From contig CACJUU010000008.1 of the NCBI GenBank assembly GCA_902596605.1, positions 32,670 through 96,669 of the forward strand: DNA of 64,000 nt. The letters are read 5' to 3'. Source of the DNA: an uncultured Alphaproteobacteria bacterium (GTDB lineage: Bacteria > Pseudomonadota > Alphaproteobacteria > Rhodobacterales > Rhodobacteraceae). The stretch's first letter is position 1. Each line of letters starts with the position of its first letter. The notes beneath the pieces are model-generated. The model saw nothing but the letters and a program-made list of their open reading frames with translations, had not been told where the DNA came from and searched no databases. The position numbers were made by a program, and so were the translations under genes. Below are positions 27,456 through 35,265 of the stretch, piece by piece.

Positions 27456-27776
27456 TTAATTTACTGTAAGCTCGGTAGACGTAATTTCAGAGTCATAATT
27501 ATAAACAAATATTCCTGAAAAATTGGTCTCTTTGTAAACAAAGGTGTCCTTTAATTCACTGAAAAAACCTGTCGAATGCTCTTCAAACTTTTTTAAATCG
27601 CCTCCAGATTCAAACTTTAGTGATATAGAAACACTCCCACATTGACCGATAGAAATATTCAATGACCTAATATTGAAAGCTACTATTTTTTTTCCAAGAT
27701 TTTCAGAGCAAAAAGTAGCTGCAACCTTTGCTTCGCTAAGGCCAGAAAATTTTAAATTGTATACTTTTGCATACAT
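27456..27776 (-). CDS. Uncharacterised 106-aa protein
   Basis: I do not recognise this small protein. It is 106 residues, without a signal peptide, and has alternating strands and a helix ('KVYNLKFSGLSEAKVAATFCSENLGKKIVAFNIRS'). The fold would suit a ferredoxin-like alpha+beta dimer, as in EthD/DUF1330 proteins, but this is a guess from secondary structure. It is well supported as a real gene: a start ATG, four bases from the GAF gene and 29 bases ahead of the acyl-CoA ligase on the same strand. It might be a small accessory or dimer-fold enzyme of that unit. Confidence 0.55.
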   Translation of the reverse strand: MYAKVYNLKFSGLSEAKVAATFCSENLGKKIVAFNIRSLNISIGQCGSVSISLKFESGGDLKKFEEHSTGFFSELKDTFVYKETNFSGIFVYNYDSEITSTELTVN

Positions 27777-27780
27777 TGTT

Positions 27781-28602
27781 CTAGTTCAACTCCTTCATCA
27801 TTTCATCTATCATTGTGCTCGCATCGTCCCCAGTTATTTTAACTTTTTTCATCAATCTTGCCTCAAGTCGCATTTCTCTCTGCAACTCAACTCCATCTGA
27901 TGTCATTTGAACATCTCCTGAGATATCAAGCTGACATAATCCGACTGCTTCAAGAGGTTCTATACTTGAGCCGGATAATTTAAGGCCAGCTGACAACGAT
28001 ATAAAAGACTCAAAATCATCTATGGTTAATGATTCATCGATCTTTTTGAACTTCCCTACAGCTTCTAACATATTCTGAGAAGTCATTTCTTTTTGCTCTG
28101 TTTTAACATCTAAGAGATGGGCAATGCTACTTGAAATCTTTTTAACTAAATCCACTTGATTTTTATCTAGGGATTTAGGCCCCTCTCTGTTTATCATACA
28201 AAGAGTTCCTAGTGCGTAGTTATCCTTATTGATTACAGGAAATCCTGCATATCCCTGAGCTTTAGCTCTTGGATGATTTTTCCAAATCGGATCTGATGAC
28301 ACATCATGCATTAGTAGTGGCTCGGTATCTAAAAGAACATAAGAACAAACATTGTGCTCGGTCCGAAGACCTTTATCTCCTGGTTTTTTTTCTGATGGAT
28401 CTCTTCCAGTAATTGCAATCGCGCACTGCATTTCACCATCATACAGACTAAAAGTAGCATCAGAAAAACCTGTTATATCCTTAGCCAAATCACAATATAC
28501 CTGGAATAACTCAGGGTTTGGGTTATCAATCAAACCAGTTTTAACAACTGCTTTGACTCTTTGCTCTTCATTCGATGGCCTTGGTGCCAATCCTACAGAC
28601 AT
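27781..28602 (-). CDS. GAF-domain protein
   Basis: A 273-residue soluble protein with one GAF domain in its first part. The core reads 'LFQVYCDLAKDITGFSDATFSL', 'NVCSYVLLDTEPLLMHDVSSDPIW' and 'GFPVINKDNYALGTLCMIN', as in GAF domains that follow or stand next to signalling enzymes. The rest (from 'LLDVKTEQKEMTSQN') is helical and ends 'SDGVELQREMRLEARLMKKVKITGDDASTMIDEMMKEL'; no output domain (kinase, cyclase, GGDEF, HTH) is visible. It may sense a ligand and act through partners. It heads the unit with the 106-aa protein, the acyl-CoA ligase and the 443-aa protein, and is divergent from the DUF1330 gene, with TATAAT at 28690-28695 facing the latter. Confidence 0.75.
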   Translation of the reverse strand: MSVGLAPRPSNEEQRVKAVVKTGLIDNPNPELFQVYCDLAKDITGFSDATFSLYDGEMQCAIAITGRDPSEKKPGDKGLRTEHNVCSYVLLDTEPLLMHDVSSDPIWKNHPRAKAQGYAGFPVINKDNYALGTLCMINREGPKSLDKNQVDLVKKISSSIAHLLDVKTEQKEMTSQNMLEAVGKFKKIDESLTIDDFESFISLSAGLKLSGSSIEPLEAVGLCQLDISGDVQMTSDGVELQREMRLEARLMKKVKITGDDASTMIDEMMKELN

Positions 28603-28729
28603 TTTTCTCTCCCTGTTAACAGTTCAAACTCTAAACTAAAACTAATTAATTTTAACCGCTTGATGAAGTAATCATATACAACGATGTTTTATAATACTAA
28701 ATTATAACAAAAATGTGAAAGAGAAAACA

Positions 28730-29026
28730 ATGTCAAAAAAAATCTATCAGGTAGTTATCTATAAATCAATTTCTGACGAAGAAAAGCTAGCAAAATACGC
28801 TGCTTTGGCAGGTCCAGCAATTAAAGGAGCTGGAGGTAAATTTCTTGCTAGAGGAATTCCTGTTATGACAAAAGAAAGTGGTGAGAAAACGCGTACAGTT
28901 GTTTTGGAATGGGAAAGCTTAGAACACGCTGAAAGTGGCTATAATAGCGAAGGATACCAAGAAGCATTAAGAGCTTTGGACGGAGCAGCTATTCGTGAAT
29001 TTAGGTATGTCGAGGCGGCAGAGTAG
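28730..29026 (+). CDS. DUF1330-family protein
   Basis: A 98-residue ferredoxin-like-fold protein of the DUF1330 family. It shows 'YQVVIYKSISDEEKLAKYAALAGPAIKGAGGKFLARG', then 'RTVVLEWESLEHAESGYNSEGYQEALRAL', the characteristic two half-repeats. The family has no well-defined biochemical activity. The track's GTG start is five codons earlier; the ATG at 28730 gives the standard N-terminus 'MSKKIYQVVIYK'. It is alone on the plus strand, divergent from the GAF gene over 127 bases that hold TATAAT at 28690 (no good -35 match seen). Confidence 0.78.
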   Translation: MSKKIYQVVIYKSISDEEKLAKYAALAGPAIKGAGGKFLARGIPVMTKESGEKTRTVVLEWESLEHAESGYNSEGYQEALRALDGAAIREFRYVEAAE

Positions 29027-29069
29027 GTCATTTTCTTAATCTATTATATAATGCAATTGTGATACGCAA

Positions 29070-30428
29070 TTGAGAGAACATCTGCTATCCACTTTTAAGC
29101 TTTCTTTACCGTTAATAGTAGCACAAATAGCTCAGTTAGGCTTAGGGCTAACCGACGTTGCTATGATTGGTTGGTATGGGACTAGTGAACTAGCTGCCTT
29201 AACGCTAGGGCATACATGTCTTTTCTTTGTATACATAACTCTCACTGGCTTTTCACTGGCTGTAATTACAAATGTATCAAAAGCTTTTGGAAAGGAAGAT
29301 ACAGAATCACTTAGAATTAATTTCAGAATGGGTCTATGGCTAGTTTTTGCCTTTTCACTATTTGGCTTGGTTTTAGTGAGCAACACTTCAGCATTTCTTA
29401 CATTTTTAGAACAGGATGAGTATATTGTCGAAAAAGTTTCTCAATATATTCAAATAGTTCAGTGGATGATGCCATTTTTACTTCTCACATACGTAATAAA
29501 GGCATTTTTGATATCGGTGAAAAAGCAGCAAGTTGTTCTTTTTATATCTATCTTAGGTTTATTAACAAATTTTACATTTAATTATCTATTTATCTTTGGC
29601 AACTACGGATTCCCTGAGTTAGGGATAAGTGGAGTCGCGTGTTCTTCACTTTTAACCAGTATTGCTATGATGCTATCTGGGCTTTTGTACATTCATCTTT
29701 CTGATTTAAAAGAAAAGCAAATCTTTAAAGATTTTTTTGTTTTCGATGCTGAAATTTTTAAAAATCTTTTCAAACTTGGTTGGCCGATATGTTTAACAAT
29801 TATGGCGGAAAGTGGAATGTTTTCATTTGCCTCTATCTTAATGGGCTGGATTGGTGACGTAGAATTAGCGGCCCACGGTATTTCTATAACGGTATTCGCA
29901 CTTTTTTTCATGATACCTCTAGGGATCTCACAAGCCGGTACGGTCATTATTGCTAAAACAATTGGAGCCAATGAGTTAAGCAAGTTGGACCAAGCAGCTT
30001 CCTCTGTTTATTTGCTTGGCCTGGGGTGGGCAGTACTTAATACGTTCCTAATCGTATTTTTTGGTGATTTTATAATCTCACTATTTTTGAATAGTAATGA
30101 TCTAAACGTAGAGAAAGTTGCATTTTATGCAGGAATTTTTCTCTTCGTTGGCTGTTTTTTCCATTTAGCCGATAGTGGACAAATACTTTTCGCTGCACTC
30201 TTGAGAGGTTTCTCAGATACAAAGAAACCCTTCATTATTTCTTTTTTTTCTTATTGGGCTGTAGGTATCCCTGCTGCATATTATCTTTCTCAAAAGACGT
30301 CATTGGCCGGCTCAGGAGTTTATTACGGAATTGGACTAGGTTTATTAGTTTGTTCTATCCTTCTTTTTTTTAGATTTGTTAAAATTAAGAGTGAAAAAAA
30401 ATCTTCTTTGGAACGCCTTAAGATTTGA
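29070..30428 (+). CDS. MATE-family multidrug/organic cation exporter
   Basis: A 452-residue integral membrane protein with about twelve helices, of the MATE (NorM/DinF) family. It begins 'REHLLSTFKLSLPLIVAQIAQLGLGLTDVAMIGWYGTSELAAL', the classical MATE opening, and the second half repeats as 'IFKNLFKLGWPICLTIMAESGMFSFASILMGWIG'. These proteins export drugs, dyes or metabolites with sodium or proton coupling. The only in-frame start is TTG at 29070, which lies inside a CAATTG repeat (GCAATTG at 29053 and 29066); no ribosome binding site stands out, so the exact start is unsure. It follows the DUF1330 gene by 43 bases. Substrate is unknown. Confidence 0.85.
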   Translation: MREHLLSTFKLSLPLIVAQIAQLGLGLTDVAMIGWYGTSELAALTLGHTCLFFVYITLTGFSLAVITNVSKAFGKEDTESLRINFRMGLWLVFAFSLFGLVLVSNTSAFLTFLEQDEYIVEKVSQYIQIVQWMMPFLLLTYVIKAFLISVKKQQVVLFISILGLLTNFTFNYLFIFGNYGFPELGISGVACSSLLTSIAMMLSGLLYIHLSDLKEKQIFKDFFVFDAEIFKNLFKLGWPICLTIMAESGMFSFASILMGWIGDVELAAHGISITVFALFFMIPLGISQAGTVIIAKTIGANELSKLDQAASSVYLLGLGWAVLNTFLIVFFGDFIISLFLNSNDLNVEKVAFYAGIFLFVGCFFHLADSGQILFAALLRGFSDTKKPFIISFFSYWAVGIPAAYYLSQKTSLAGSGVYYGIGLGLLVCSILLFFRFVKIKSEKKSSLERLKI

Positions 30429-30522
30429 TACTTCTAAAACTTAATTATAAAAATTTATTCTAAGTGCGTGACTTTGAGAGAAAAAAGATTACTGTAACAA
30501 TAGTGCAATTAAGGGACTTAAC

Positions 30523-32358
30523 ATGGCAGAGAACGTTGTTCAATTAAATAAATCTTCTCAGCAAGACATAGACAGAAAAATCGCAGTTATTTTTGTTACT
30601 GACGTTGTTGGTTTCAGCAAATCAATGGAAGTGAATGAAGAAGAAACCTTACGTAGCTTTAGAGCTTGCCAGGAAATCCTAGATAAACTTTTTGAAGAGC
30701 ATGGTGGCAGAATTTTTAATACGGCAGGAGATTCTGTATTAGCTGAATTTCAGAGTGCTGTTTCTGCAGTGGTTTGCGCAAACGAGTTTCAAAAATTAGT
30801 AAAGGAAAGAAATAAATCAGTTTCTGAAGAATCCCAAATGAGCTTCAGAATAGGTTTGAATATGGGGGATGTGATAATTGAAGGAGATAATCTCTACGGT
30901 GAAGGTGTAAATGTAGCCGCGAGACTTGAGGCTCTCTCACAAGCCAATGGAATATGTGTATCAAAAAGTATAGTTGACTTTGTAAATAAAAAGACAGAAC
31001 TGCTATTCAATGATCTTGGGGAACAAAAGGTAAAAAACACTGAAGTTCATGCTTACGATATTGCGGACCCCGATCTACAAGTTAGAGAAAAAAATGACAA
31101 AAAACTTGCAGAGGCTGCAGCTGAAAAAATTACAAAAACAAGTAAAGCGCCATCAGTAGCAGTGCTTCCTTTCTTGAATTTAAGTAATGACTCCGAGCAA
31201 GATTTCTTTGTTGTTGGGATCACTGAGGATATCATTTCCTATCTATCTAAACTGAAGACATTTCCGATTATATCTATAAATTCAGTAATACCTTACAAAG
31301 ATACGAAAGAACCTACACAAAAAATTGCCTCTGACCTAGGTGCTAGCTATTTGGTGCAAGGAAGCATAAGAAAAGGCGGTAACAAAGTTAGAATAATGGC
31401 AAAACTAACCGATGCTGTTGAAGATACCCAAATCTGGTCACAGACCTGGGATCGATCATTAGATGATGTCTTTGAAGTTCAGGATGAAGTTTCACAAAAA
31501 TCTGCTGCGTTGATCAGCCCAGCAATTATTACTAATGAAAGAAAGAAATTATCAGATCGTGAGATGAATGCTCTCAGCAGCTGGGATGAGTATTTGCAAG
31601 CTGTGAACTCATATGCACTAATGAATGCGTCTAAGACAACTGAAGAAAAACTGCTTCACCTTCAAAAATCAATAGAACACGGAGAAAAAGCTACGGCGTT
31701 AGATCCAAATCATAGTTCTGCGTTTAATCTTCTAGCTCAAGGTTATAATTTTCTTATATTTGAGTCGTCGGCACAGGATAATAGATCAGAAAATGAAAAA
31801 AAATTTAAAGAGTATACAGAAAAAGCATTTCAGCTAGATCCTCAAAATCCAGACTCAATAATGAATATGGGGTTCATGGCGTTCTTTGATGAAGATAAGA
31901 ATAGATTTACAGATTATGTTAATAAAGCTTTAGAGGTTAATCCTCACCATTCTCGTTCTTTAATGGCTAGAGGTATGAATTTATTAGAAGAAGGCAAGGA
32001 CTTTAATGCAGCAATTGACGCCTTTACCAGAGCCGCTGAAGTTGATCCACTAGGAGAAGATTATGGAGAAACTGTTATATTTTTCTGCCATCTTGGAAAT
32101 CGTGATTGGGAAAATGCCATTCAGTCTGTAGATCGTGAGATTAGAGAAAATAATCATAGTCGATATTTTGGTTTCAAGGCAGTAGTGTTAGCTCATCAAG
32201 GGAAAGTTTCGGAAAGTAAAGAATGGCTTTTAAAATATCAAACAGAGCGTCCAGAAATCAAAAGTATTGAAGATTATAAAAATGTAGCTCCAGATTTTAA
32301 CAACGAAATAAAAAGCATTATGATTGAAGGTATGAAGATAGCAGGCTTGCCTGAGTAA
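30523..32358 (+). CDS. Class III adenylate/guanylate cyclase with TolB-like and TPR domains
   Basis: A 611-residue cytoplasmic signalling protein. An N-terminal class III cyclase domain (about 18-190) has the metal-site strand 'AVIFVTDVVGFSKSM', 'RIFNTAGDSVLAEF' and 'GLNMGDVIIEGDNLYGEGVNVAARLE'. A linker leads to a TolB/FlgO-like domain from about 205 ('SVAVLPFLNLSNDSEQDFFVVGITEDI', 'LVQGSIRKGGNKVRI'), and the C-terminal half is TPR-like helices ('GEKATALDPNHSSAFNLLAQGY', 'AFQLDPQNPDSIMNMGF'). This architecture is common in rhizobia and relatives and likely makes cAMP. The ATG is preceded by AAGGGAC. It is flanked by MATE and, on the opposite strand, by an EthD-like gene. Confidence 0.88.
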   Translation: MAENVVQLNKSSQQDIDRKIAVIFVTDVVGFSKSMEVNEEETLRSFRACQEILDKLFEEHGGRIFNTAGDSVLAEFQSAVSAVVCANEFQKLVKERNKSVSEESQMSFRIGLNMGDVIIEGDNLYGEGVNVAARLEALSQANGICVSKSIVDFVNKKTELLFNDLGEQKVKNTEVHAYDIADPDLQVREKNDKKLAEAAAEKITKTSKAPSVAVLPFLNLSNDSEQDFFVVGITEDIISYLSKLKTFPIISINSVIPYKDTKEPTQKIASDLGASYLVQGSIRKGGNKVRIMAKLTDAVEDTQIWSQTWDRSLDDVFEVQDEVSQKSAALISPAIITNERKKLSDREMNALSSWDEYLQAVNSYALMNASKTTEEKLLHLQKSIEHGEKATALDPNHSSAFNLLAQGYNFLIFESSAQDNRSENEKKFKEYTEKAFQLDPQNPDSIMNMGFMAFFDEDKNRFTDYVNKALEVNPHHSRSLMARGMNLLEEGKDFNAAIDAFTRAAEVDPLGEDYGETVIFFCHLGNRDWENAIQSVDREIRENNHSRYFGFKAVVLAHQGKVSESKEWLLKYQTERPEIKSIEDYKNVAPDFNNEIKSIMIEGMKIAGLPE

Positions 32359-32363
32359 AGCTT

Positions 32364-33005
32364 CTAATTTGCGTGTTGAACTACCACGGAATTACAAAAT
32401 TTTTCAACCGTTTTTCCAGAAACAGACGAAAAATAATTTACTGTGTCGTCTATGTACTGTTGATCGATTTTGAAGTCTAACCAAAAAGTTAAAATAGCAT
32501 CCCAAGCTGGGCTTTTATCGCCCTTATAACCTGCTATTTTTGGCAAACTTACTTTCATCCTATTTACATTTTTTTTTGAGTACTGATATGCCATATCAAC
32601 TAATTCTTTCCTGAAGTCCGTTAATTCAACATTACTAGATTTATTCATAAAAATTATAAGCTTGTAGTCTGAAACGTTACCTTCGACGGTTATTATATCC
32701 TCGGCAATGATTAACCTTACAGCACTACCATCTATAAAGACTTTTTCATCATCTTGGATATCTTTATATTCTTTAGTGGCAGCTAAAGAACGCATTGCGT
32801 TTGTGTCATCAAACCAAATTTCTGCAATACCATCGATAGTATCTTCAAAAGTCAATTTGTCATTATAGATTGGATGAGATTGAACATAGGTTCCCACAAG
32901 TGGAGATCTAGTTACAATTTCAGCATGTTCATTTTTCCAGTAATTCTGGAACTTTTCATATGTTAGACCTTGTTTTTTCTTAATAATTGTAATTGCGTTA
33001 ATCAT
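32364..33005 (-). CDS. EthD-domain protein
   Basis: A 213-residue protein made of two EthD/ABM-like halves. The first is diagnostic: 'MINAITIIKKKQGLTYEKFQNYWKNEHAEIV', with 'YVQSHPIY' following; the second half begins near 'YKLIIFMNKSSNVELTDFRKELVDM'. The fold is a ferredoxin-like dimer, here fused in one chain. EthD proteins are accessory or unproven in activity, and the family covers many small-molecule functions. The start ATG follows GTGTAGGATATTACAAAA-type sequence without a strong ribosome binding site. It is convergent with the cyclase-TPR gene (stops five bases apart). A decayed CMD gene lies immediately upstream on the same strand. Confidence 0.75.
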   Translation of the reverse strand: MINAITIIKKKQGLTYEKFQNYWKNEHAEIVTRSPLVGTYVQSHPIYNDKLTFEDTIDGIAEIWFDDTNAMRSLAATKEYKDIQDDEKVFIDGSAVRLIIAEDIITVEGNVSDYKLIIFMNKSSNVELTDFRKELVDMAYQYSKKNVNRMKVSLPKIAGYKGDKSPAWDAILTFWLDFKIDQQYIDDTVNYFSSVSGKTVEKFCNSVVVQHAN

Positions 33006-33017
33006 TTTTGTAATATC

Positions 33018-33254
33018 CTATAATGTCGCTTTCATGGTAACCCCTGACTCATTTATACTTCTATTTAAATAGTTAAAATAAAAAATAATCGGACGAGCCT
33101 TCAGTATCTATTCGTCATCCATACCTGCATATGTTAAATAATCTACATGAACTTGTTGCACATGGCATAGTCCTTCAGTCAGTTTCATTGCATACTGTAA
33201 CAAAGCAAGTTCAAATCCAGTAAAGTAATCTTGTGATTTCCTACCATATGAGAA
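33018..33254 (-). pseudogene. Decayed carboxymuconolactone-decarboxylase/peroxidase-like gene fragment
   Basis: On the minus strand the DNA reads 'SYGRKSQDYFTGFELALLQYAMKLTEGLCHVQQVH', then 'VDYLTYAGMDDE', an in-frame TAG at 33108-33110, and 'ILKARPIIFYFNYLNRSIN'. This follows the C-terminal half of peroxidase-related CMD proteins (helix with alanine-rich 'LLxYAxKLT', then 'xxAGxxDEx...xxxYFNxxNR'). The upstream frame is closed by another TAG at 33255, and no N-terminal CxxC part is present. So this is a truncated, stop-containing remnant. Its neighbour at 33406 is an intact CMD family member on the other strand. The remaining 33255-33405 holds TTGACA at 33281 but no convincing -10. Confidence 0.6.
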
Positions 33255-33405
33255 CTAAACATTTAACTTTCCCTTTATCCTTGACAAAAAATTTAGCATT
33301 TTTCCAATTAAAGTGCCAATAACTTAAATTTTTAAATTAATGAACTGTTGAATAAAATTTCAGAAAATTTAATCTTTAAGTATAGAAAATAAAGAAGGAT
33401 AGGAT

Positions 33406-33741
33406 ATGGACTGGAAAAAATTAACCACCGATACCAAACAATCGTTTTCTAAATTCAAAAAGGCAACCCCAGTTACGTTTGAAGGTTTTGAAGTTATGGG
33501 TAAAGATGCAAAGAAGGATGGACACTTGAGTACGAAAACCAAGGAATTCATTGCGCTTGGTATCTCAGTTGCTGTGAGGTGTGAGAGTTGTATCGGACTA
33601 CACGTCGAACATTTAGTTCATTTAGGGGCAACAAGAGAGGAATTAGTTGAAGCTTTAAGCATGAGCTCATATATGGGTGGCGGGCCTTCTTTAACTTATA
33701 GCGCAAAGGCATTGGAGGCCTTTGACCAATTATCAAATTAG
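33406..33741 (+). CDS. Carboxymuconolactone decarboxylase family protein (AhpD-like)
   Basis: A 111-residue CMD-family protein. The redox pair is 'VRCESCIGLHVEHLVHLGATREELVEAL', with CESC and the nearby histidine as in AhpD-type enzymes. It continues 'MSSYMGGGPSLTYSAKALEAF'. Members use the cysteine pair to reduce peroxides or alkyl radicals; the name CMD covers mostly unproven functions. The ATG follows AGAAGGATAGGAT, a strong ribosome binding site. It is alone on the plus strand, with a pseudogene of the same family upstream on the other strand. The 174 bases after it contain only a short ORF with no homology that I can see. Confidence 0.85.
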   Translation: MDWKKLTTDTKQSFSKFKKATPVTFEGFEVMGKDAKKDGHLSTKTKEFIALGISVAVRCESCIGLHVEHLVHLGATREELVEALSMSSYMGGGPSLTYSAKALEAFDQLSN

Positions 33742-33915
33742 GAATTGTGAAGAGTAACTCTTAGATATAAGAAATGGATTTAGAGAAGGTCGATTGTTTA
33801 CCATGCCAATCGATGACATACTATGATGGAAGGTGGAGAATTGATCCTCAATGGCTTTGAGCGCACAAAAAGTCTCTTGGAAAAATATAAAACTTTAAAG
33901 CCGTTTATAGCGTTA

Positions 33916-35226
33916 TTAGCCTAAAACGGACATGCTGCTTTCTTCATTAATTATGCGGTTACGTGAATAAAAGCCCAGATCAATTTCTCTATCAATATAA
34001 TTTAATTGAAGTTTGATAGGATCCTTATCATGATCATGCCCATCTTCGCACTTCACTATCAATTCAGCCATAATTTTTCCAGCCATCGGAGCATTCTTAT
34101 ATTGATTTCCACTCGAGCCAACCGCCATATAAAATCCTGGCAAAGAGGATTTATCGTAAATGGGGATCCAATCATCAGATACGTCATATAAAGCCACCAC
34201 ACCCTTTGAATTTGATGGTATTGGCAAATCTGGGTACCTCTGTGCCTGTCTTAAAACTTGGGTTCTCCATTGCTCAGAAAAGCTTTCGTCCCATATATCA
34301 GGATCTACGAACAACCTTTCATCACATTCCGGGTCTTCACTACCGATAAGCACATTGTTTCCAATTTCAGGTCGGCTATAACACCCTATATCGCTATCAG
34401 AAATTACAAAACCTTCTTTCTCATAATTAAATCCAAGTGGAGAAGGCACATGACAAACCTCGACCTTTAAAGCTTTTGTTTTTATATTCATATCATTTTC
34501 TACGCCTGCCATTTGGTTGACCTTCATAGAGTGTGGCCCAGCAACATTCACAACAATTTTTGCGTTAATTTTCTCACCATTTTCTAAAACAACGCCACTG
34601 ACTCTCCCCTTTTCCTGAATTATCTCTTTAACGCTTGATTTAAATAGAAATTTTGCTCCTTTCTTTGAAGCTGCCATTTGTAGATTTTGCGCAGAAAGCT
34701 GAGGATCATTTATATAACCTGCTGTGGGAAAGAAAACAGATCCCCTTAAATCATCTCCGGTTTTTGACCCAAAGCTTTTATCGCTTGTTGACTTTACAGG
34801 TCCATATTTATTGGTATCAACAATTCTTAATTTTTCTTTGATTTTTTTTGGATCCCATAGCTCATGGGGTATATTCAGTTCTTCAGCTCTTTTAATTACT
34901 TTATCGAGATAGTTATTTTGCTCAGTTTGGTAAATCATACACCCACACTCAATAAACGTAGCCAGATTATCGTGTTCTGATGCCTCTAAATATGCCATCC
35001 AATCTTTCCAAAAGTGATAGCTCTCATAAGCAAGAGCGCAGCCATCAAACGTCGAGTAATGTACTCTAATAATTGCACAGGATGCCGAAGTAGAGCCATA
35101 ACCTGAAACGTGATTTCTATCTATGTTTAGAGTCTTCAAACCTTGTTTAGATAACTCAAAGGCAACGGCGTTGCCGATAACACCAGCCCCAATAATGATA
35201 GCATCAAAATTTTGTTCGTTACCCAT
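33916..35226 (-). CDS. FAD-dependent oxidoreductase (DAO family)
   Basis: A 436-residue flavoprotein of the D-amino-acid oxidase/sarcosine-dehydrogenase-like fold. The FAD turn is 'FDAIIIGAGVIGNAVAFELSK', followed by 'GYGSTSASCAIIRVHYS', the region that often binds FAD covalently or closely. 'VVNVAGPHSMKVNQMAG' and 'YMAVGSSGNQYKNAPMAGKIMAEL' are the conserved C-terminal FAD stretches. It likely oxidises an N-methyl or amino acid substrate in the cytoplasm. It is last in a minus-strand run with the OYE-type enzyme (39 bases away) and the SDR (48 bases further). The start ATG has GAAAGGAAGCAG upstream. The exact substrate is not visible. Confidence 0.85.
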   Translation of the reverse strand: MGNEQNFDAIIIGAGVIGNAVAFELSKQGLKTLNIDRNHVSGYGSTSASCAIIRVHYSTFDGCALAYESYHFWKDWMAYLEASEHDNLATFIECGCMIYQTEQNNYLDKVIKRAEELNIPHELWDPKKIKEKLRIVDTNKYGPVKSTSDKSFGSKTGDDLRGSVFFPTAGYINDPQLSAQNLQMAASKKGAKFLFKSSVKEIIQEKGRVSGVVLENGEKINAKIVVNVAGPHSMKVNQMAGVENDMNIKTKALKVEVCHVPSPLGFNYEKEGFVISDSDIGCYSRPEIGNNVLIGSEDPECDERLFVDPDIWDESFSEQWRTQVLRQAQRYPDLPIPSNSKGVVALYDVSDDWIPIYDKSSLPGFYMAVGSSGNQYKNAPMAGKIMAELIVKCEDGHDHDKDPIKLQLNYIDREIDLGFYSRNRIINEESSMSVLG

Positions 35227-35265
35227 CTGCTTCCTTTCATAATTGTAAAAATTATACTTTAAAAA

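Noticed and set aside
33281-33310. Sigma-70 promoter (TTGACA) before the AhpD-like gene
   Set aside because: TTGACA is perfect, but no acceptable -10 box lies 16-18 bases downstream.
33774-33860. 28-codon ORF after the AhpD-like gene (MDLEKVDCLPCQSMTYY...)
   Set aside because: It is short, has a weak ribosome binding site and no recognisable relation; it may be a gene fragment but this cannot be supported.
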